In this document: positions 6,886-12,334 of the stretch, in pieces
Layout of the letters: each line of letters opens with the position of its first letter
Position numbering within the stretch: position 1 is the stretch's first letter
Source of the DNA: an uncultured Nitrosomonadales bacterium
Lineage (GTDB): Bacteria; Pseudomonadota; Gammaproteobacteria; Burkholderiales; Methylophilaceae
Assembly (NCBI GenBank): GCA_946481065.1
Contig: CAMLMA010000050.1
Span: forward strand, 1 to 12,334
Length of the DNA stretch: 12,334 nucleotides
Direction of reading: 5' to 3'
Program-made: the position numbers and the translations under genes
Notes under the pieces: generated by a model
The model's input: the letters and a program-made list of their open reading frames with translations, nothing else
Told to the model about the DNA's origin: nothing
The model's database searches: none

Positions 6886-7809
6886 TCAGCGTATCTCGCG
6901 CAGCAACTCACGCAACGCATCCGCGACCATATCCGGTTCATCGAGCTGGATATGATGGCCGCTATGCAAGGCGATCCGTCGCGTGCTGTGCGTGGATAGT
7001 TTGCTGAGTTCATTCTGTTGCGTCTCCCAGGCCAGTTCCTGGGCATCGCCGATCGCGCCGTCTGGCCATGCGCGCAGGCCGCGGCTCAGTACGATCAAAG
7101 GCAGGTCTGGCATCGGCGGCGCGTTCTGCAGTGCCGCGACACTCTGTCCCAGCGCGCGGAACTCGGCACGGCCGGTGACCACGGATTTCGTGTGCAATAG
7201 CGGATTGCCGATCGCGGTCTGGATCTCGGCCGGGACATGCGTCTCCTCGGATTCCAGGGGGGCGACCCGCATCAGCTGGTTGCCGGTGGTCATGGCGGTA
7301 TTGGGGGTGGAGCCATCCTCGTTGCGCCGATATGGCAGGCTCGCCGGGTGCGAGGCATCCACCAGCAAAAGGCCGCTCACTTCATCTGGATAGGTGCTGG
7401 CGAACAAGCGGACATGGATGCCGCCCAGCGAGTGACCAACGAGGAGATAAGGCGGCGTGATCCCGGCCTTGCCGAGCAGGGTGTGCAATTCGTCGACGAC
7501 ACGGCTGCTGTCACGCGGTCGTGGGCCAGGATCGCTCCAGCCGTAACCGGCGCGGTCGTAGCTGCAAACCTGCGTATCGGCTCGCAGGCGCTGCTGTACG
7601 CTGATCCAGTGTGACGACCAGTCGCCCAGCCCTGACTCGAGGATGACAGCAGGTTGCCCGCTACCCTCACACAACAGGTGCAACTTGTAGCCACCGATAT
7701 CGATGCGTTGCCCTGGGGCGGGAAGGTCGTAGAATGCGTCATCTGCAATCGCCGGGCAGGCGATGACGAGCAGGCTTGTCAGCATCAGGGTCAGGACATG
7801 TTGAGGCAT
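6886..7809 (-). CDS. Exported alpha/beta-hydrolase fold protein
   Basis: With the ATG at 7809 the protein has 307 residues. GAGGAG (complement of 7819-7824) lies nine nt upstream. The N-terminus is a good Sec signal (hydrophobic LTLMLTSLLVIACPAIA, likely cut after AIA near residue 22). A frame extension to an ATG at 7872 is open but would bury the signal sequence. The fold signature is clear. There is an oxyanion-side ESGLGDWSSHW (59-69), then YDRAGYGWSDPG (85-95). The nucleophile elbow GHSLGG puts the catalytic Ser at residue 127, strand end LLLVDASHP is at 147-155, and a C-terminal SGHHIQLDEPD supplies the catalytic His (about 285). The acid is not certain; D250 in WPDG is possible. These are esterase, lipase or C-C hydrolase type enzymes acting in the periplasm here. 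The substrate cannot be inferred. It is transcribed away from the tRNA and tig cluster. Confidence 0.87.
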   Translation of the reverse strand: MPQHVLTLMLTSLLVIACPAIADDAFYDLPAPGQRIDIGGYKLHLLCEGSGQPAVILESGLGDWSSHWISVQQRLRADTQVCSYDRAGYGWSDPGPRPRDSSRVVDELHTLLGKAGITPPYLLVGHSLGGIHVRLFASTYPDEVSGLLLVDASHPASLPYRRNEDGSTPNTAMTTGNQLMRVAPLESEETHVPAEIQTAIGNPLLHTKSVVTGRAEFRALGQSVAALQNAPPMPDLPLIVLSRGLRAWPDGAIGDAQELAWETQQNELSKLSTHSTRRIALHSGHHIQLDEPDMVADALRELLREIR

Positions 7810-7855
7810 GATGGACGGCTCCTCGGCATTGTTGCCCAGGGCCTGCGACAGTGAA

Positions 7856-7875
7856 ACCTTGCATCTGGTCAAGGT
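7856..7875. repeat. Dyad ACCTTG-N8-CAAGGT upstream of the hydrolase gene
   Basis: ACCTTG (7856-7861) and CAAGGT (7870-7875) are exact reverse complements separated by eight bases, 47-66 bases upstream of the hydrolase start codon. The size would suit a dimeric regulator, but no promoter boxes line up with it in a convincing way and no regulator gene is nearby. Confidence 0.3.
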
Positions 7876-7933
7876 CAGGCCTCAGTGGGCTACAAGCGCC
7901 TAGTGGGCCCGGCTGCCAGCCCGATGTGAAAGG

Positions 7934-7963
7934 TTTTCGCTACCGCAGCAGTTGGGATACAAT
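7934..7963 (+). promoter_or_regulatory. Weak candidate promoter for the tRNA-Leu/tig unit
   Basis: TACAAT (7958-7963) matches the -10 consensus at five of six positions. TTTTCG (7934-7939), 18 bases upstream, is a poor -35. It would give a leader of about 170 nt before the tRNA. Closer to the tRNA I find no better pair. Confidence 0.3.
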
Positions 7964-7977
7964 AACGACCTTTGAGA

Positions 7978-8064
7978 AATTTGTCTCCTGCGGGAAATTC
8001 GTCTCTTTCGAGGCAGTTTGTCTCGGGTCGCAAGCGCAATGGGTCGAAAGTGGCGGGTCGCAAG
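7978..8064 (+). repeat. Patch of degenerate short direct repeats before tRNA-Leu
   Basis: Three near-copies of AAATTTGTCTC (GTCTC cores at 7983, 8001 and 8020) are followed by three copies of GGGTCG(C/A)AAG starting at 8025, 8041 and 8055. Spacings are 18-19 and 14-16 bases, so these are imperfect and not a clean tandem array or CRISPR. Confidence 0.45.
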
Positions 8065-8141
8065 TGAAGGGATCAGGCAGCAGATGATGATCAACCTTGC
8101 TTTCTCGCCCGGCCCATGCTGAGACAGTGGTAACACAACCT

Positions 8142-8226
8142 GCGAAAGTGGCGGAATTGGTAGACGCACTGGATTTAGGTTCCAGCGCCGCAAGGCGTGA
8201 GAGTTCGAGTCTCTCCTTTCGCACCA
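8142..8226 (+). tRNA. tRNA-Leu (anticodon UAG)
   Basis: The gene is 85 nt with encoded CCA. The acceptor stem GCGAAAG (8142-8148) pairs with CTTTCGC (8216-8222), followed by discriminator A and CCA. The D arm contains GGAATTGGTAGAC. The anticodon stem CTGGA/TCCAG encloses TTTAGGT, giving anticodon TAG at 8176-8178. A long variable arm (CGCC-GCAA-GGCG), the class II hallmark of leucine tRNAs, is followed by the T arm GAGAG-TTCGAGT-CTCTC. It reads CUN codons. It sits 27 nt before the tig start codon with no terminator, so co-transcription with tig is plausible. Confidence 0.97.
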
Positions 8227-8253
8227 ACCCCTTAAAGATTTGAGGAATAGAGC

Positions 8254-9557
8254 ATGGCAGCAACCGTTGAAACGATTAGCAACTTAGAGCGCCGCATCAC
8301 CGTGACCGTCCCGATGAAGCCGCTGGAAGAAGAGGTCAACCAGCGTATCAATCGCCTGGCGCGTACGGTCAAGCTGGCCGGTTTTCGTCCAGGCAAGGTG
8401 CCGCTGAAGCTCGTGCAGCAGCAATATGGCGCCCAGGTCCGCGATGAAGTCCTGGCCAATGCGGTCGAGCGCAGTTTTTCCGACGCCGTCGAGGAGAACA
8501 AGCTGCGTGTTGCCGGATTCCCCAATATCGAACACAAGCCTTTCGCCGAAGCTGAAGAGCAATTCGAATACACCGCGACCTTCGAGGTATTCCCGGAAAT
8601 CGTGGTCGGCGATTTGAGCAAGAGCAAGATCGAACGCCCTGTGCTGGAAGTCAGCGAGGCAGACGTGAAACGCACCCTGGATGTACTGCAAAAGCAGCGT
8701 GCCACCTATGAGCCGGTCAAGCGTGCCTCCAAGAAGGGCGATCGCGTCAATATCGTTCTGCGTGCGCTGATCGACGGCGAAGAAGTCGAGAGCACCGGTG
8801 AGCAAGGCCTCAATCTGGTGCTGGGCGAGGGTGGTCGCGTCCCAGAGTTCGACGACAACATGATCGGCAGCAAGACGGGTGTGACCAAGACCTTCGATAT
8901 CACTTATCCGGCGGATCACCAGCCTGAACAATTGGCCGGCAAGACCGTCACGTATGAAGTGACCTTCAATGCGGTCGAGCAACCCAAGTTGCCGGAGATC
9001 GATGCCGAATTCGCCAAGACGCTGGGTGTGGAAGACGGCGACATCGAGAAGATGAAAGCCGAGATCAAGGCCAGCCTGGCGCAGGAAGTTGAAAAGCGCG
9101 TGCGCATGAAGCTCAAGGAGCAGGCGTTCGAGGTGCTGGTCGAAGCTGCCAAGCTGGAATTGCCGAAAGCCGTGATCGGTGCCGAGACCAACCGCTTGAT
9201 GCAGGCCATGCAGAATAACCTGCAACAGCGCGGCATGGACGTCAGCAACGTCAACCTGGAGCCAGCCCTGTTTGAAGAACAGGCCAAGCGTAATGCCACC
9301 TTGCGACTGGTGCTGGGAGAGATCGTCAACAAGCATCAGTTGCAGGCCAATGCCGAGCAGGTGCGTGCGATGGTCGAGCAGTTCGCGCAGAGTTATGAGC
9401 GCCCTGAAGATGTCATCCGTTACTACTACGATGATCCCAAGCGTCTCGACGAGCCGGCTGCGCTGGCGACCGAAGAGAACGTCGTCAGCTGGGTGCTGGA
9501 AGCTGCCAAGGTGACCGACAAGAAAGTCAAATTCGACGACCTGATGGGAAATGCGTG

Positions 9558-9558
<1 letters not shown>
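8254..9558 (+). CDS. tig: Trigger factor, ribosome-associated chaperone and prolyl isomerase
   Basis: Trigger factor docks at the ribosome exit tunnel and shields nascent chains; it also has peptidyl-prolyl isomerase activity. The protein has 434 residues, the usual family length. The N-terminal domain (about 1-145) carries the ribosome-binding signature GFRPGKVP at 43-50, where F44-R45 match the known contact residues. An FKBP-like domain follows at about 150-245 ([21 protein letters not shown] through [13 protein letters not shown]). The helical C-terminal arm domain, rich in Lys, Glu and Gln, fills the rest. Start ATG 8254 has GAGGAA (8242-8247) six nt upstream. The stop codon overlaps the clpP start by one base, pointing to translational coupling with the protease. 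It follows tRNA-Leu by 27 nt. No unusual residue or truncation is seen. Confidence 0.97.
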
Positions 9559-10184
<626 letters not shown>

Positions 10185-10221
10185 CATTCATAACGTCTGT
10201 ATCAAGTTCTAGGATAGTTTC

Positions 10222-11490
10222 ATGACGACCAAGGCCGATGGCGAAAAATTACTGTATTGCTCCTTTTGCGGTAAGAGCCAGCATGAAGTCAGGAAACTGA
10301 TCGCAGGTCCCTCCGTATTCATCTGCGATGAATGCGTCGATCTGTGCAATGACATCATCCGCGAGGAAGTGCAGGACGAGAACGGCCTCAAGAATCGCGA
10401 CAATAACCTGCCGACGCCAAAAGAGATCTGCACCATCCTCGACCAGTACGTGATCGGTCAGACCCAGGCCAAGAAGAATCTCGCGGTGGCCGTCTACAAT
10501 CACTACAAGCGCCTGGACCAGACTGCGAACAAGGATGATGTCGAGATCGCCAAGAGCAACATCCTGCTGATCGGGCCGACCGGCTCCGGCAAGACCTTGC
10601 TCGCGCAAACGCTGGCCAGGTTGCTCGATGTGCCATTCGTCATGGCCGATGCGACGACCCTGACCGAGGCCGGCTATGTTGGCGAAGACGTCGAAAACAT
10701 CATGCAGAAGCTTCTGCAAAAGTGTGATTACGAGATCGAAAAGGCACAGCGCGGCATCGTTTACATCGATGAGATCGACAAGATCTCGCGTAAATCGGAC
10801 AACCCGTCCATCACGCGCGACGTATCGGGCGAGGGCGTTCAGCAGGCCCTGCTGAAGCTGATCGAAGGTACGGTCGCTTCCGTGCCGCCACAGGGCGGTC
10901 GCAAGCACCCGAACCAGGAGTTCGTGCAGCTTGATACCACCAACATCCTGTTCATCTGCGGCGGTGCGTTCGACGGTCTGGAAAAGATCATCCGTGCCCG
11001 TTCGGAAAAGGGCGGGATCGGTTTCGGTGCCGAAGTGAAGAGCAAGGACGATGCCCGTGCGGTAGGCGAAGTCCTGCGTGATGTCGAGCCTGAGGATCTG
11101 ATCAAGTTTGGGCTGATCCCTGAATTCGTCGGCCGTCTGCCGGCCGTCGCCACGCTGGAATCGCTGGACGAAGCGGCGCTCATGAAGATCCTGGTCGAGC
11201 CTAAGAACGCCCTGACCAAGCAGTACACCAAGCTGTTCAAGATGGAGGGCGTCGATCTCGAGTTCCGCGATTCCGGGCTTGAACTCATCGCCAAAAAAGC
11301 GCTGGAACGAAAGACTGGCGCGCGCGGCCTGCGATCCATCATGGAGCATGCCTTGCTCGAGATCATGTTCGAACTGCCTTCGTTGCCGAACTTGAGCAAA
11401 GTGGTCGTCGATGACGGCGTCATCAGTGGCGACACGCCTCCCATTTTGATTTATTCTGAACAAGCACGATTGGCTGAATCTGCCAGCTAA
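10222..11490 (+). CDS. clpX: ATP-dependent Clp protease ATP-binding subunit ClpX
   Basis: ClpX is the hexameric AAA+ unfoldase that recognises tagged or native substrates and threads them into ClpP. The protein has 422 residues, normal for the family. The N-terminal zinc-binding domain has C13, C16, C35 and C38. Walker A is GPTGSGKT (118-125), the pore-1 loop GYVG is at 151-154, and Walker B VYIDEID has D183 and E184. The RKH pore loop is at 227-229. The IGF loop that docks in ClpP hydrophobic pockets is at 266-268, and sensor-2 GARGLR lies near residue 368. All key residues are present. Start ATG has AGGA (10211-10214) seven nt upstream. clpP ends 37 nt before, so they share a transcript. 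The following gap to lon contains a separate heat-shock-type promoter and no clear terminator. Confidence 0.98.
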   Translation: MTTKADGEKLLYCSFCGKSQHEVRKLIAGPSVFICDECVDLCNDIIREEVQDENGLKNRDNNLPTPKEICTILDQYVIGQTQAKKNLAVAVYNHYKRLDQTANKDDVEIAKSNILLIGPTGSGKTLLAQTLARLLDVPFVMADATTLTEAGYVGEDVENIMQKLLQKCDYEIEKAQRGIVYIDEIDKISRKSDNPSITRDVSGEGVQQALLKLIEGTVASVPPQGGRKHPNQEFVQLDTTNILFICGGAFDGLEKIIRARSEKGGIGFGAEVKSKDDARAVGEVLRDVEPEDLIKFGLIPEFVGRLPAVATLESLDEAALMKILVEPKNALTKQYTKLFKMEGVDLEFRDSGLELIAKKALERKTGARGLRSIMEHALLEIMFELPSLPNLSKVVVDDGVISGDTPPILIYSEQARLAESAS

Positions 11491-11515
11491 CACCTGATCC
11501 AGCCAGTCTGTGTTT

Positions 11516-11560
11516 TTGCAGATGGCTACTTGAATCGTCCGAGTCGGTCCCCATCTGCAA
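11516..11560. repeat. Perfect 10-bp inverted repeat framing the lon promoter
   Basis: TTGCAGATGG (11516-11525) is the exact reverse complement of CCATCTGCAA (11551-11560). The right arm overlaps the -10 element of the predicted sigma32 promoter and the left arm lies just upstream of its -35. As RNA from clpX read-through it would form a 10-bp stem with a 25-nt loop. There is no U-tract, so it is a poor intrinsic terminator. An operator role is possible but unproven. Confidence 0.6.
11529..11556 (+). promoter_or_regulatory. Predicted sigma32 (RpoH) heat-shock promoter of lon
   Basis: CTTGAA (11529-11534) and CCCCATCT (11549-11556) are separated by 14 bases. This matches the known sigma32 consensus (CTTGAA, then CCCCATnT) at nearly every position. 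E. coli lon is a classical sigma32 gene, so position and function agree. Transcription would start near 11561-11563, leaving a leader of about 50 nt before the lon ATG. Confidence 0.75.
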
Positions 11561-11567
11561 GTTATGC

Positions 11568-11588
11568 GGCGCGGTATCTTGCCGTGCC
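11568..11588 (+). other. Hairpin in the predicted lon leader
   Basis: GGCGCGG (11568-11574) pairs with CCGTGCC (11582-11588), including one G-U, around a seven-nt loop. It would lie near the 5' end of the mRNA from the heat-shock promoter. It does not include the Shine-Dalgarno, so it may protect the 5' end rather than control translation directly. Confidence 0.35.
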
Positions 11589-11610
11589 ATATCAAACTTA
11601 GGGTCTACTC

Positions 11611-12334
11611 ATGACAGAACAAACTTTACCGGCTTTCTCCCCAGACTCCGATCTACTGCCGCTGTTGCCGCTGCGCGACGTGGTGGTCTATCCGCATCTG
11701 GTCATTCCGCTGTTTGTTGGCCGGGCCAAGTCTGTCCGTGCACTGGAACTGGCATCGGAACACAACAAGCAGATCCTGCTGGTCGCCCAGAAGTCACCGA
11801 ACGAAGATGAGCCGACCGCGGCTGATCTCTATCATGTCGGCACCATCGCTACCGTGTTGCAGATGCTGAAGTTACCCGACGGTACCGTCAAGGTGCTGGT
11901 CGAGGGCGTACATCGGGCCAAGGTCAGCGAGTTCGTCGAGACCAGCGACTGCTTTGCCGCCAAAGCGGAGCGCATCGAGCATGCCCCGCAGGACGACAAC
12001 GAGACCCAGGCGCTCATGCGTACCGTGTTCACGCAGTTCGATCAGTACGTCAAGCTCAACAAGAAGATCCCGCCTGAGATCCTGACCTCGCTCGCGACCA
12101 TCGACGATGCCGGGCGCCTTGCCGATACCATCACCGCACACCTCTCCCTCAAGCTGGAAGAGAAACAGAGCATCCTTGAGATGTTCAGCGTGGCTGAGCG
12201 CCTGGAACATCTGCTCAGCCTGCTCGAGGCCGAGATCGATATCCTGCAGGTGGAAAAGCGTATCCGCGGCCGCGTCAAACGCCAGATGGAGAAGAGTCAG
12301 CGCGAGTATTACCTCAACGAACAGGTCAAGGCTA
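11611..12334 (+). CDS. lon: Lon ATP-dependent protease, N-terminal part (cut by window end)
   Basis: About 241 residues are visible with no stop before the window ends; the full protein is normally near 800 residues. Lon is a homo-hexameric AAA+ serine protease that removes damaged and regulatory proteins. The visible part is the N-terminal substrate-binding domain. It starts with the signature LLPLLPLRDVVVYPHLVIPLFVGR (about residues 15-38) and continues through VGTIATVLQMLKLPDGTVKVLVEG (about 76-99). The long helical linker (LEEKQSILEMFSVAERLEHL and IRGRVKRQMEKSQREYYLNEQ) leads to the ATPase domain, which lies outside the window. Start ATG has AGGG (11600-11603) seven nt upstream. The gene follows clpX by 120 nt, with a predicted sigma32 promoter in the gap, so it can be induced by heat independently of clpPX. 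Confidence 0.96.
   Translation, partial: MTEQTLPAFSPDSDLLPLLPLRDVVVYPHLVIPLFVGRAKSVRALELASEHNKQILLVAQKSPNEDEPTAADLYHVGTIATVLQMLKLPDGTVKVLVEGVHRAKVSEFVETSDCFAAKAERIEHAPQDDNETQALMRTVFTQFDQYVKLNKKIPPEILTSLATIDDAGRLADTITAHLSLKLEEKQSILEMFSVAERLEHLLSLLEAEIDILQVEKRIRGRVKRQMEKSQREYYLNEQVKA

Larger units (their letters stand above)
7810..8141. other. 332-base non-coding region between the hydrolase and tRNA-Leu
   Basis: This stretch separates two divergent units. It contains the hydrolase ribosome site at its left edge, a 6-bp dyad (7856-7875) and a possible promoter for the tRNA cluster near 7934-7963. It also contains a patch of degenerate short repeats (7978-8064). Reading frames that cross it show no protein-like composition and no good start sites, so I call no gene. 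Confidence 0.6.

Noticed and set aside
7856..7875. MerR-type operator/promoter upstream of the hydrolase
   Set aside because: The 20-bp dyad has the right size, and TTGACC inside it looks like a -35, but no -10 lies 19-20 bases downstream and no MerR gene is in the window.
7978..8064. CRISPR array
   Set aside because: Repeat cores are 5-10 bases and imperfect, and spacers are too short and irregular; no cas gene is nearby.
8142..8226. Genomic island inserted at tRNA-Leu
   Set aside because: The gene is followed at 27 nt by core gene tig, with no integrase and no repeated tRNA 3' end in the window.
10249..11595. Long open frame antisense to clpX (448 codons), and a similar one antisense to tig (8284-9585)
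   Set aside because: Both mirror strongly conserved genes in a GC-rich genome, where antisense frames stay open by codon bias. Their translations are rich in His, Asp, Gln and Arg, show no domain, and lack proper start signals.
11568..11610. RNA thermometer controlling lon translation
   Set aside because: The hairpin at 11568-11588 is GC-rich and leaves the AGGG Shine-Dalgarno at 11600-11603 unpaired, and no UUCU/AGGA-type four-base pairing is seen.

Overview
The window is a gene-dense piece of a bacterial chromosome, G+C around 58% by eye. The strongest clue to its origin is the right half, where a tRNA-Leu(UAG) gene is followed by tig, clpP, clpX and lon on the same strand. That order is, as I recall it, typical of Betaproteobacteria. 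A Methylophilaceae/Nitrosomonadales relative would fit, but the rank below class is a guess.

Left end (1-650): the 3' part of a class I SAM-dependent methyltransferase with an NPPW active-site motif runs in from outside the window on the + strand. It converges on the next operon with a 28-nt gap.

Metal-type RND efflux operon (651-6461, - strand): in order of transcription, a TolC-family outer-membrane lipoprotein, a periplasmic adaptor (15 nt downstream) and, after an unusually long 137-nt gap, a 1043-residue CzcA-like RND pump. Together they would form a tripartite cation exporter across both membranes. A sigma70-like promoter lies just upstream of the outer-membrane gene, and no regulator gene is visible. 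A perfect 17-bp palindrome covers the last codons of the adaptor gene and the start of the gap before the pump. The pump carries a calcium-loop-like D-E-D-G-D-G-V-A-E segment in its second periplasmic loop.

Middle (6550-7809, - strand): an 82-residue helical protein of unknown function and an exported alpha/beta hydrolase with a GHSLG nucleophile elbow. The next 332 bases have no gene. They hold divergent upstream regions, a small dyad, and a patch of degenerate short repeats that includes a 12-nt echo of the tRNA 5' end.

Proteostasis cluster (8142-12334, + strand): tRNA-Leu(UAG), trigger factor (nascent-chain chaperone), ClpP peptidase (its start overlaps the tig stop), ClpX unfoldase (partner of ClpP), and the N-terminal third of the Lon protease, cut by the window edge. 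Lon has its own very good match to a sigma32 (RpoH) heat-shock promoter in the clpX-lon gap, framed by a perfect 10-bp inverted repeat. I see no mobile element, CRISPR array, phage gene or clearly novel multigene system. The unusual items are regulatory and structural details.
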